DNA from: Mycoplasmataceae bacterium
GTDB lineage: Bacteria; Bacillota_I; Bacilli_A; Mycoplasmatales; Mycoplasmoidaceae
Length of the DNA stretch: 61,159 nucleotides
Direction: 5' to 3'
NCBI GenBank assembly: GCA_031260145.1
Contig: JAIRKL010000002.1
Span: forward strand, 1 to 61,159
In this document: positions 1 through 9,784 of the stretch, one piece after another
Position numbering within the stretch: the stretch's first letter is position 1
How the letters are laid out: each line of letters opens with the position of its first letter
Notes under the pieces: model-generated
Seen by the model: the letters and a program-made list of their open reading frames with translations, nothing else
What the model was told of the DNA's origin: nothing
Database searches by the model: none
Position numbers and translations under genes: made by a program

Positions 1-11
1 AAAAAAAATTA

Positions 12-97
12 TGGTGCTGAAAGAGGGACTTGAACCCTCACGATATTGCTATCACAGGATTTTAAGTCCTGTGCGTCTACCATTCCGCCACTTCAGC
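12..97 (-). tRNA. tRNA-Leu (anticodon TAA)
   Basis: On the minus strand the sequence folds as a class II tRNA. The acceptor GCTGAAG pairs with TTTCAGC (one G-U), a discriminator A and an encoded CCA follow, the anticodon loop contains TAA and the variable arm is long, as in tRNA-Leu. It is the last of four tandem tRNAs read leftwards behind greA. Confidence 0.95.
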
Positions 98-98
98 A

Positions 99-173
99 TG
101 GTGCCCCACCCGAGACTCGAACTCGGGACCCCTTCATTAAAAGTGAAATGCTCTACCGCTGAGCTAGTGGGAC
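99..173 (-). tRNA. tRNA-Lys (anticodon TTT)
   Basis: Minus-strand cloverleaf with acceptor GTCCCAC against GTGGGGC, anticodon loop CTTTTAA giving TTT, a GGTTCGA-like T-loop (GAGTTCGAGTC) and an encoded CCA. It lies one base from tRNA-Leu and directly after tRNA-Gln, so the cluster is processed from one transcript. Confidence 0.95.
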
Positions 174-248
174 TGGTTGGGAATCCTGGATTCGAACCAG
201 GGCATGGAAGAATCAAAATCTTCTGCCTTACCGCTTGGCTAATTCCCA
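174..248 (-). tRNA. tRNA-Gln (anticodon TTG)
   Basis: Minus-strand cloverleaf with acceptor TGGGAAT against ATTCCCA, anticodon TTG in the loop ATTTTGAT, T-arm GGTTCGAATCC and an encoded CCA. Its 3' CCA abuts the tRNA-Lys 5' end with no spacer. Confidence 0.95.
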
Positions 249-251
249 AAA

Positions 252-336
252 TGGTGGGCAGAGACGGATTCGAACCGCCGAAACCGGAGGTGCCTGATTT
301 ACAGTCAAGTGCGTTTAGCCACTTCGCTATCTGCCC
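252..336 (-). tRNA. tRNA-Tyr (anticodon GTA)
   Basis: Minus-strand class II tRNA with acceptor GGGCAGA against TCTGCCC, anticodon loop ACTGTAAAT giving GTA, a long variable arm and an encoded CCA. Its 5' end is only 9 nt downstream of the greA stop codon, so it is probably co-transcribed with greA and released by RNase P. Confidence 0.95.
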
Positions 337-345
337 AGGTAAGGA

Positions 346-804
346 TTAAGAGATACTCTTAATCTTAACTTTGTAAGGTTTTTCAATCCCTAAAATAGCA
401 ACTTCTTCTCCGGCCTTATGGCCAAGTAGAGCTATAGCAAAAGGAGAAACATTTGAAATTTTATCTGAAAAAATATCAGATTCAATTTCACCAACTATTG
501 TACATTCATATTCTTTTCCATTTTTTTCATATTTAATTTTTGAACCAACTCCAACAATGTCAGTTTTTGAATCAGAAATAATTTCATAATTATTTAAATA
601 TTCGACAACTTCTGCAATACGTGCTTCAATTAAACCTTGTTCTTCCTTTGCGGCATGATAATCAGCATTTTCACTTAAGTCACCATTTTCACGAGCAATT
701 TGAATTGCTTCAATTACTGCTGGACGTTTAATGTATAAAAGTTCATGTAATTCTTTTTGCAATTCATTTAACTTTTCATTAGTGATTAAACTCTTTTGTG
801 CCAT
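346..804 (-). CDS. greA: Transcription elongation factor GreA
   Basis: GreA enters the RNA polymerase secondary channel and stimulates cleavage of backtracked transcripts. The 152-aa product has the normal family length. Its N-terminal coiled coil carries the acidic tip in GDLSENADYHAAKEEQG (about residues 40-56). The C-terminal FKBP-like half ends with the segment SPFAIALLGHKAGEEV. A TATAAT box on the minus strand (818-813) lies 8 nt before the ATG, so the mRNA is probably nearly leaderless. The tRNA cluster Tyr-Gln-Lys-Leu starts 9 nt after the stop, suggesting a joint transcript. Confidence 0.97.
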   Translation of the reverse strand: MAQKSLITNEKLNELQKELHELLYIKRPAVIEAIQIARENGDLSENADYHAAKEEQGLIEARIAEVVEYLNNYEIISDSKTDIVGVGSKIKYEKNGKEYECTIVGEIESDIFSDKISNVSPFAIALLGHKAGEEVAILGIEKPYKVKIKSIS

Positions 805-865
805 ATATGTTTATTATATACATTTAATATTTTTTTTTTATTAGTTTTATTAATAATGTAATATA

Positions 866-1363
866 TTAATAATTAGTATTTTGCCTTTGAATATTAACTT
901 CATGTTTATTTTCATAAGCATCTTTTATTTGTTTTTCACTATAACCTAGAAAATAACCAAATTCTAAATATTTTTTGAAAAATTTAATCACATGTTTTTT
1001 TGAATTAATTTTTGAACTTAACTTAAATAGTTTAAGCATTTTTTTTGTTAAAAAACTATTATTGACAGTTTGTGGAATTTTGTTTTTAATTTGAAAAATT
1101 CCATTAAATGAATATTGAATAGCAAACCCACTTATAAAGTGTAAGCCATCTGCATATTCATCTAAAATTCTTTCATCACTTCCTCTTGGTTTTACAGATC
1201 AATATTTAAAACTTCTTATTTCATTTGCTAATTCTGAAAGTTCAACAAGTAATGCTAATTTTCTTTCCTTAAAAGTTATTTCATAATTCTTTTCAAATTT
1301 GTTCATGATTTCATTATCTAACTTTCTTTGTTCTGCAATAATATTGCTAAAATTCTGAATCAT
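866..1363 (-). CDS. dUTPase, dimeric all-alpha type
   Basis: The 165-aa protein matches the dimeric dUTP diphosphatase/MazG-like superfamily (dUTPase_2). It has the metal-binding helix LVELSELANEIRSFKYWS (about residues 40-57) and the second motif DEYADGLHF (about residues 68-76). The reaction is dUTP to dUMP plus PPi, which keeps uracil out of DNA and feeds thymidylate synthesis. One TGA is read as Trp in the conserved KYWS motif, supporting code 4. The start ATG is preceded by a TATAAC-like box 8 nt upstream. It follows the lipoprotein at 1450-3056 on the same strand across an 86-nt gap. Family assignment is strong; dUTP specificity rests on the motifs alone. Confidence 0.85.
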
Positions 1364-1449
1364 ATAAATATGTTATATTTAAATTACTTATTTTTTAGAA
1401 TTTTAGTTAACAAATAAATTAAAATTTTGGAGTTATTTATTAATTAAAA

Positions 1450-3056
1450 TTAATCAACAATAAATAAATTATTATCATTAACTAAATTTATAGTAAAGGA
1501 ATCATAATCATTATTAAATTTGAAACATTTATTAAAAATTATTTTAACATTTAATTTATTTTCATTTATTAAATTAAAGTTTAATCTACTTAAAAATTGG
1601 TAATAAGGAAGAGAAAGTACAATAGAAGGTTCTTCTAGATTGATTTGTAAGGTTTTTCAATCTTTATTATTTTCACAACTCATCATATTAATAAATATCA
1701 CCTTTTGTGCTAGATTTTCAAAACAAAAAGCATTTTCATCTTTTTTAAATTCTTTAAACTTATTTAAAAAGTCTTTTTTTAGATAAAATTTAAATTTTTC
1801 TTTAAAATCTGTTGGTACTATTATCGGCTCTATATTTTTAGTTTTTAAAAGATTAGAAATTTCATCAGCTTGTTTTTCTTCTGAATATGAATTGATGTCG
1901 AGAACTTTTTCTGTAAATTCTTTTCCATTTAGATTGTAACAAGGAATTCAAAAACCAGCATTTTCACCAGTTGCTCACATATCAGATGCAGTTCCTAAAT
2001 TTCCATCTCCATTTAAAAAATAGTAATATTTTATATTGTAATTTATCAAATTTGCAAAATTAGCTTTAAAATCTAGATGATAGTATGAATCTTCATCAAT
2101 AGGAACTAGTGAAAGAAAATTCCCTAATAAAATTCTTTTTCGATCATTAAGAATAGTTTTATAAGAAGAATCTCTTGTAAAAGCTCCGATGATTTTGTAA
2201 TTTTTCATTTCAAAATTCAAGATTACTGAAAAAGGGAACATCCCTAAAGCTTTACCACTAATATTTAATTTAACAGAAAGATTTATAAAAGCTTTTGTTG
2301 ACATATCATAAGTGTATTCGAAATCCGATTGTTCGATTTTATCAATATTTATAGTTAGCCAAAAAGGAACTTTTAAAGCAAAACTCAAGTCAGTTACTTT
2401 AAGAGAAGAAAGAGTATATAAGAAATAACAAACTAAATCTGATTGAAGAATTTGTCTTATTTCTCTATATTTTTCTTCATCATATAAATGTGTACTTTCA
2501 TTTGGTAAACCAATATCTAAAAAATCAATTGCTGATAATGTGTTTTTTGAAGAATTGTCAATAAAATATTTATCTTCTAATTGTGGCTTTTCATTTAAAG
2601 AAACTTGAAATTTTTCTTCAATGATAGGAGAATAAAGATTTTTATAAACTCGTATTGGTTGAGTTTTTTTAACTATTGAAGAATCAGAAGTTGAAAAGAA
2701 TACTATTTTCAATGAGAAATATGAAAAACTTTGTTGAGGAATTTCAGAAGAAAGAGGAATTTCTACATATTTTGTATTTTTAATAACTGTTGTTTTTGAA
2801 TTTTGTAAATCAATATATTTTCATTCAAAAAAATCCCCCGGTTCTATTCTTCAAGAAAAATCATCAGGATTTAAACCTCAAAAATCACAATATGCTTCAA
2901 TTTTTGAACCTGGTGAATAATTTGATGGATCTTTTTTATTTACTTTTATGAATGTTTTTGAAACCGAACAAGAAGTTAAAGGAAATAAATTGAATGCAAT
3001 TAATGGAGTTATTAAAAGTGAAGTAAAGTGTATTTTTTTTTTTTTATAAAAAGCAT
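1450..3056 (-). CDS. Putative lipoprotein, out of frame at a poly-A tract (phase-variable or frameshifted)
   Basis: An open frame runs on the minus strand from about 3081 to a stop at 1450-1452. It encodes roughly 535 aa with a lipoprotein signal: basic start, hydrophobic stretch LLITPLIAFNLFPL, lipobox LTSC. No ATG exists in that frame. The only plausible start, ATG at 3056 (MLFIKKKK), runs through 13 A residues (3033-3045) and then hits a stop within about 15 codons. With 11 or 14 A residues the ATG joins the long frame exactly (MLFIKKKKIHFTSLL). This is the usual architecture of a phase-variable mycoplasma lipoprotein; a miscounted homopolymer is the alternative. The mature region matches no family I recognise, is rich in S, N and K, and contains several TGA-encoded Trp. 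Confidence 0.75.
3033..3045 (-). repeat. 13-nt homopolymer (A13 on the coding strand)
   Basis: Thirteen T on the plus strand, A13 in the coding direction, lie 11 nt after the candidate start ATG of the lipoprotein at 1450-3056. A tract of 11 or 14 would restore the frame and 13 does not. This is the longest homopolymer I noticed near a start codon in the window and a likely slippage switch. Confidence 0.8.
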
Positions 3057-3108
3057 ATCATTTAAGATTAATACAATTAAATTAATAGTTTTTAATTGAT
3101 TAGAAAAA

Positions 3109-4383
3109 TTATATTTTTTTATTTTTAAAAAATTCAATTATTTCTTCTTCCTTGATAAATTCTTCTTTTTTATTTTTTAAATCAATAATTTGAATTTGTT
3201 TTTTTTCAATTTCTTTTTTTCCGAAAAGTATTAAAAAATCAGCTTCATTTTTTTCTGCATAATTAAATATATTATTAATTTTTCGTCCTTCATTATATTT
3301 TGGTGCACAGTTAATATTAGAATCTCGTAGAACATTGACTAATTTTAAAATATTAATATCATATTCTTCCATTCTGGAACTTATAATAATATTCAAATTC
3401 TTTTCCTTTTGTAAACTTTCTATATCAATATTCATTTCAGAAAGAACTGTTAGAATACGTTCTGGAGAAAAAGCTAATCCTACTGAACTCAAATCATCAC
3501 CGCCAAATTCTTCTACCATTTTTGCATATCTCCCGCCTGCTCCAATTGAACTAAAACCTTCCACTTTGAATTCAAAAACAGTGTTGGTGTAATAATCTAA
3601 CCCACGAACCATATTTGGATTAATTTTAAAATTTATTCCAAACTCATTTAAACATTTTTGTAAAAATGAAAATTCTTGTTTATCTTTCTCTGTTAAAAAA
3701 TCAATTATCTTTGGTGCATTTTTCACAAACTCTAATTCACCATCTATTTTATCATCTAATATTCTTAAAGGATTTTTTTCTAATCTAGTTTTTGAAATTT
3801 CACTCAGTTTTTCTTTGAATGGTATTAAATAGTCCTTTAGTGCTTTTGTGTAGGTTAAAATAGTTTCACTGTTTCCTAAAAAATTTATTTCAACATAGTA
3901 TTTATTTAAAAATCCAATTTTATCATATATTTTGCACGCAGTTAAAATACATTCAATATCATCAAAAATATTATTTGTTCCAATTATTTCGATATCATAT
4001 TGTGTAAATTGTCTCTTTCGTCCACTTTGAGGATTTTCATACCTAAAAACAGGACCGTAGGAGAAAATTCGTAATGGTAAATTTTCAGAAATTAATAGTT
4101 TATTTTCAACAACAGCACGAATTAAAGGAGCAGTAAGTTCAGGACGCAGTGCAATATGTCTATCACCTTTATCTTTAAAATCATAAAATTCTTTCATTAC
4201 AATATCAGCGTTTTCATTACTACGATGGAAAACATCAGCAAGTTCAATGATTGGAACTTTTATTTCATTAAAATTGGCTAAATTTAATTCATTTAAAACT
4301 GTTTTTTCAAGGATATTTCATTTTAAAATTTCTTTTCCAAAAATATCATCAACTCCTCTTAATTTTTGTATTTTTTTATTCAC
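3109..4383 (-). CDS. hisS: Histidyl-tRNA synthetase
   Basis: HisRS charges tRNA-His, whose gene lies 28 nt upstream. The 424-aa length is normal for the family. Visible motifs are the motif 2 region RYENPQSGRKRQFTQYDIEI, the histidine-specific motif GLDYYTNTVFEF and GAGGRYAKMVEEFGG, followed by a C-terminal anticodon-binding domain (LNIIISSRMEEYDINILKLV). There is no upstream ATG in frame. The GTG at 4383 gives the conserved N-terminus (VNKKIQKLRGVDDIFGKE), and a TATAAT box 6 nt before this GTG supports leaderless initiation there. Confidence 0.95.
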
Positions 4384-4411
4384 AATGTTATTATAACATT
4401 TACTTCGTTTA

Positions 4412-4489
4412 TGGGGCGTCTATTCGGACTTGAACCGAAGAGTGCCTGATTCACAATCAGGTGCGTTAACCAGCTTCGCCATAAACGCC
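4412..4489 (-). tRNA. tRNA-His (anticodon GTG)
   Basis: Minus-strand cloverleaf with an encoded G-1 opposite discriminator C73, acceptor GCGTTTA against TAGACGC, anticodon GTG in the loop TTGTGAA and an encoded CCA. A TATAAT box (4503-4498) lies 8 nt upstream. It is directly upstream of hisS on the same strand, which pairs the tRNA with its synthetase. Confidence 0.95.
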
Positions 4490-4525
4490 ATGAATTAATT
4501 ATATTTTTTATATTTTTTGCATTAT

Positions 4526-4553
4526 ACTAGGCTCAAAATGTGGAATAACTTTT
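4526..4553 (-). repeat. Dispersed ~30-bp motif, copy A
   Basis: On the minus strand this reads AAAGTTATTCC followed by ACATTTTGAGCCTAGT. It matches other copies at 22954, 26959 and 43775 at most positions. Here it points towards tRNA-His and sits about 22 nt before that gene's TATAAT box. It also forms the left edge of the intergenic space before the orphan gene at 4667. Confidence 0.5.
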
Positions 4554-4666
4554 TTCATCAAAATTACTTAAAACTTACACTTTTTTAATTATTTTTATTT
4601 ATATAAAAAAACCTTATTTTATTACCTTATTTTACCTTTTTTTAGTATAACATTTATGACTAGAAA

Positions 4667-6988
4667 ATGACTAATAAACAAAGACAAAGAAAAGAGTTAA
4701 TTCAAGCAAATTTTAATAGATTTTTTAATAAAATTATTGATGATTGGTATAACGCAAATCCACCAGTACGTCCAGATGATGCACCTGCTGTTACAGATAA
4801 GGATAAAAAAGATGCTTTTGAAGAACATTTTAAAATAATTAATATATTATCTGGTGATGTGGATGGAGAACTTGATCCTGATGTTAAAAAAACACACCTT
4901 AAAGATTTTTGTAAATATTTATTATCAAGACCAAACGATGCTATTCAACACCTTATTGATTTAGTTGCAAAATTTGAATGAAATGAACATGAAATAAATT
5001 TTGAAGGTTTCTCAACAAGAAAAGAACCATATCTAAGAAAAAAATCTTCAAATAATGAAGATACCTTTAATTCTGACGAATTTTTCACTGACATCCAAGA
5101 AATAATAATTGAGGCTATTAATGAAGAATTAGTTGGTGATAATGAAGAGATAGTTCAAAGAAGAGAACAAACAATTGATTTTACTACAGGCTTTAGAAAA
5201 GAATTATTTTTTCATAGAACACTAACTTTATTTAATTCTAATGTAAAAAATCCAGCCATCGATGGCAGTGAATCTTTTACTTCTCATTTTGGTTATTTGC
5301 TTGATCCATATAATGATTTTTTTGGAAAAAGAGCTATTTCTTCTTTAGATTCTGAAACATTTGATCGATTTAGTTTATTAGTCGCTTATCAAATGCAATA
5401 TTTTATCAAACAAAGTTCTGAAGTTTTTAATCAAAAAGTTGTAAGCATATTAGCAGAATTTAAAAAGCCAGAAGGATTCTTTCCTGATATTCTTGATGTT
5501 TCTGATAGACAAAAAATAATAATGCATTTTCGAGAATTGGCAAGTGGTGAAGATAACCCTTATCGAGGAAATATCAATTCTTTTATAAGAATTTTCGAGG
5601 AAGCAACACAAGAAGATTTCTCAAAAACTGATTTACAACGTGTGTTACTTGATTTACAAGAACGAAAAATTTTTGAAATCAATTGTGAAAAAGATGCTAA
5701 AATTGAGTTTAAAGAGTTGATTTCAGATGAATATGATTCTAATACTGAATTACCTAATGAATCTTTTATATCCTTTATTCAAGAATTTATTATTGCTGTG
5801 CCTGGTGATATTAATGATTTATCAATTGATATTTTAGAAGAAAAGATGAATGAAATACTTCGGCTTCCAAGAACTTTACAAAATCGTTTCCGTGTTTCTA
5901 TATTGCAAGAAGTAATAAAAGAAACGCGTGATTTACAAGAACAAATGGGCACCGAAAATGAAAAAATACAAGAATCTTTTAAAAGAAAAATGGATACATT
6001 GGCAAGAATTAAAAAAGATTTTTTTCCTACACCAACTAATTTGGAACCAATAAAAGGAAGTGTTGTTAAAATAATTCAATCTTCTTCTGAAAAAAATTCA
6101 CATGAAACGCAAAAAAGTCTTTTAAGAAGACAAATTACTTGCATAGAAACTTATAAAAGTACAGTTGGTAAATATGAAAACACTAAAAAAACATTTATTT
6201 TTGATGCAAAAAGACGAATTGAAGAAATTGAATCGTGATATAAAGAAGGAATTATTAGCGAAAATAGACGTGATTCTTTAATTGCTTTAAAAAGAGAAGA
6301 GATAGTCACTTTGGAAAGTTCAACAAATACTCACTCTCGTTTTGGTATATTTTTCCGTCCTTCGAGACAAAAATATACCAAGGATGTTATTTTAGAAGAA
6401 GAAGGTGATTTTCCACAAAAGGTTTTACATCGCACAAATGATGTAATTGTTCATTATCTTTACACTAAGGATGTAATAGACGATAATGGCGAAATTATAC
6501 ATCATAAAGGTGAACGAATTGTTTATGATTCTGATGTTATAAATCCTAATGCTTTTGATGAAAATCATCAAAGGGTTCCAAGACAAAACTTATTTTTGCA
6601 TAGAAAAGGTGAATTTGCAAGTGAAAAAGACGTTGTTAGATATTGCGAACGCAATCAAAATGATTTAGGCCTTTCATTTATTCAACCAGGAGAAACTAAA
6701 CCTTATTTTGTGACAACAAAAATTCCTTTTGAAGAAAGTGGTACTGTAAAAAAATCATTATTAGATGTTAGAAAAAAAACACAAGAAGTTGTCCAATTAA
6801 CTTTTATGGATAAATTAACTCGTTTCTTTTATGGAGAAAAAAACTTTACTACTTGAAAAACTTGTGAATTAATAGAGAAAGATAGGAAATTAATGCAAGC
6901 TTCTAGATTACCCCCAACAGAAGGAGAAGAAAATCAAGGAGTTACAACTTTAAAGCATTTTACAGCTCAAATGACAATTCAACGGTAA
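4667..6988 (+). CDS. Hypothetical 773-aa protein, unrecognised
   Basis: A single code-4 frame of 773 aa, interrupted only by TGA codons. I recognise no family. There is no signal peptide and no membrane segment, so it is probably cytoplasmic. The sequence is acidic to neutral and mostly helical in character. A long charged stretch around residues 400-540 (for example EETRDLQEQ-like heptads near 5910-6010) could form coiled coil. The C-terminal third contains short beta-like repeats (YLYTKDVIDDNGEI). A TATAAC box at 4646 precedes the start. The gene stands alone, flanked by copy A of a dispersed motif on the left and a weak similar sequence near 6986-7016 on the right. A phage or plasmid origin cannot be judged from the sequence. 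Confidence 0.75.
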
Positions 6989-7088
6989 AAAGTACTTCAT
7001 ATTTTTTAGTCTTCATCGTTTTGATAAAATTGTAATTAGAGTATATTTCTTTTAAAGAATATTTGTTAATAAAATTGAATAAACATTT

Positions 7089-7130
7089 AAAAGTTCACTT
7101 TTTCATTTATTTTTACAATATAAAGGTTGT
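7089..7130 (+). promoter_or_regulatory. Shared DUF16-like/sigma upstream module, copy 1
   Basis: The palindrome AAAAGT-TC-ACTTTTT (7089-7103) is followed by an AT spacer and ACAATATAAAGGTTGT directly before the ATG at 7131. The same module precedes the genes at 23189, 43262, 52519 (minus) and 28524 (minus). If TATAAA is the -10 box, the start codon lies 6 nt downstream, which is the leaderless spacing seen at many genes here. Confidence 0.75.
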
Positions 7131-7514
7131 ATGGTATTTAATAAGAATCAAGAAAATAACACAAACAAAGTGTTGAAATCAAAAAACACCAATTCTTCCA
7201 GTTCTATAATTAATAAGAAAATGGGAAAAGAAAGAAATTTCATAGTTAACAGAACCTCAAGTAATATACTTGAACAAGGAACTGATTTTAGTGCAATAGA
7301 ATATACTTATTCCAGAAGAACACCAAAACTAGATATTATTAATGAGATTTTAAAAAGATTAGAAAAGATTGATTCAAAACTTGATATCCAAGGAGAAGAA
7401 ATTAAAGAAATAAATGTTAAGATTGCCAATATTGAATTAGTTCAAAAAATCCAAGGAGAAGAAATTAGAAAAATAAATAATGTTATTATTTTAAATAATT
7501 TAAAAACAGAATAA
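7131..7514 (+). CDS. DUF16/UPF0134-like coiled-coil protein, paralogue 1
   Basis: A 127-aa protein of a family with four full-length members in this window. It has a polar N-terminus (MVFNKNQENNTNKV), a central block with RNFIVNRTSSN and DFSAIEYTYSRRTPK, a conserved EILKRLEKIDSKLD helix, then heptads with QGEEIKEI and QGEEIRKI, and the terminal motif VIILNNLKTE. The layout resembles the M. pneumoniae UPF0134 (DUF16) proteins, which are trimeric or dimeric coiled coils of unknown function. It has no signal peptide. Its central block is nearly identical to that of the 43262 copy and differs from the 23189 and 52127 copies, so there are two subtypes. Relationship to DUF16 is inferred from architecture. 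Confidence 0.75.
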   Translation: MVFNKNQENNTNKVLKSKNTNSSSSIINKKMGKERNFIVNRTSSNILEQGTDFSAIEYTYSRRTPKLDIINEILKRLEKIDSKLDIQGEEIKEINVKIANIELVQKIQGEEIRKINNVIILNNLKTE

Positions 7515-7606
7515 TTTTACCAAATTTTAAAGTTATTAATTGAAATATATTAATACATGAAATAATAATTCTTCTATTAGCATGAATAAAATCAGTATTA
7601 AAAATA

Positions 7607-7636
7607 TTATTTGTTCCATATTTTTAGTCTGATTTA
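7607..7636 (+). repeat. Dispersed ~30-bp motif, copy B
   Basis: This reads TTTGTTCCATATTTTTAG then TCTGATTTATT, similar to copies E and F. It lies about 95 nt downstream of DUF16-like paralogue 1 and 47 nt upstream of the folD start codon, with a TATAAT box at 7656-7661 between motif and gene. Confidence 0.45.
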
Positions 7637-7683
7637 TTATGGAATTTATTAAAAATATAATTTTTTTAATTAAATATTTTAAA

Positions 7684-8544
7684 ATGAACCTTATTAGTGG
7701 AAAAATAATAAGCGAACAAATAAAGGAAGAACTTTTACAAGAAATAAAACAATTGCAAAGTTTGAATATAAATCCGAGTATCACAATAATTCAAGTTGGT
7801 GAAAACCAAGCTAGTTGTGTTTATGTTAGAAATAAACTAAAATTAGCACAAGAATTAAAAATCAAGGGCGAACTAATTAAGTTAAAAGAAGATATTGAAG
7901 AAAATGAGCTAATTTCAATTATTAAAAAATTAAATGATAGTAGAGATGTTAATGGTATTTTAGTCCAATTACCACTTCCTAACCATATTAATGAAAATAA
8001 TATTATTGAAACAATAAATCCTATTAAAGATGTTGATTGTTTCTGTTTACAAAATGTTGGAAAATTATGAACTGTTAAGAAGGATTTTAATGGTATTTTA
8101 CCTTGCACTCCAGCGGGAGTTATTGAAATGTTGAAAAGGAGTAATATTGAAATAAAAGGTAAAAAAGTCGCAATTATCGGAAGAAGTAATATTGTAGGAA
8201 AACCACTTGCTGCATTATGTTTATTAGAAAATGCTACCCCAATTATTTGTCATAGTCAAACACAAAATTTAAAACAAATTTGTCAAGAATCTGATATATT
8301 AATTCCTTGTTTGGGAAAAGCAAAATTTATTACAAAAGAATTTACCAATTCTAAGCAAGTTATTATTGATGTAGGAATCAATAGAGATGAAGAAGGAAAA
8401 TTATGTGGTGATGTTGATTTCGAAAATATTTGCGAACATGTTCATTCCATCTCGCCAGTTCCAAAAGGTGTTGGACCTATGACAATTATTATGTTATCAA
8501 AAAATCTTATTAAAGTAACTAAGATGCAAAATAACCTAAAATAA
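7684..8544 (+). CDS. folD: Bifunctional methylene-THF dehydrogenase/cyclohydrolase FolD
   Basis: FolD interconverts 5,10-methylene- and 10-formyl-tetrahydrofolate with NADP, supplying one-carbon units for initiator tRNA formylation and purines. The 286-aa product has the family length. Signatures are YVRNKLKLAQELKI (catalytic Lys region), VQLPLPNHINENNII, CTPAGVIEML, the nucleotide-binding IIGRSNIVGKPLAALCL and the C-terminal SPVPKGVGPMTIIMLSKNL. The ATG at 7684 fits the usual N-terminus (MNLISGKIISEQIKEEL). The in-frame ATG at 7639 would add 15 hydrophobic residues and is not preferred. One TGA encodes Trp. Confidence 0.96.
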
Positions 8545-8558
8545 GTTTAAATATAGAT

Positions 8559-9665
<1,107 letters not shown>

Positions 9666-9711
9666 CTAAAAATCAATTTTTTAAATTATATTTTTGCTTT
9701 TTTTTAAATAC

Positions 9712-9729
9712 TAATATTTGTAAATATTA
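9712..9729. terminator. Short hairpin in the rnj-mnmA gap
   Basis: The perfect inverted repeat TAATATTT-GT-AAATATTA lies in the 119-nt gap between the stop of the RNase J gene and the start of mnmA, both on the minus strand. It is AT-only and weak, so a terminator or processing role is tentative. Confidence 0.35.
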
Positions 9730-9784
9730 AATAATTTAATTAAAAAATTATTGTCTTAATTAAAGGCTTTTTATTTTTGTATTT

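Noticed and set aside
11-349. Long plus-strand frame across the first 350 bases
   Set aside because: It lies entirely over four minus-strand tRNA genes whose folds are unambiguous; the frame is an artefact.
3033-3045. Sequencing error as the sole explanation of all frameshifts
   Set aside because: Intact genes contain A9, T8 and A7 runs (PPTase, Lgt, giant permease), and the methyltransferase shift is at a dinucleotide repeat. Error remains possible for single tracts and is stated there.
7115-7130. AAAGG before the DUF16-like ATGs as a Shine-Dalgarno site
   Set aside because: Possible, but the TATAA(A) box overlapping it ends 6 nt before the ATG, the spacing seen at leaderless genes here; copy 4 lacks one A. 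I kept the promoter reading as more likely without excluding the other.
7639-7683. Extended FolD start at 7639
   Set aside because: It adds 15 hydrophobic residues absent from the family, while 7684 gives the normal N-terminus.
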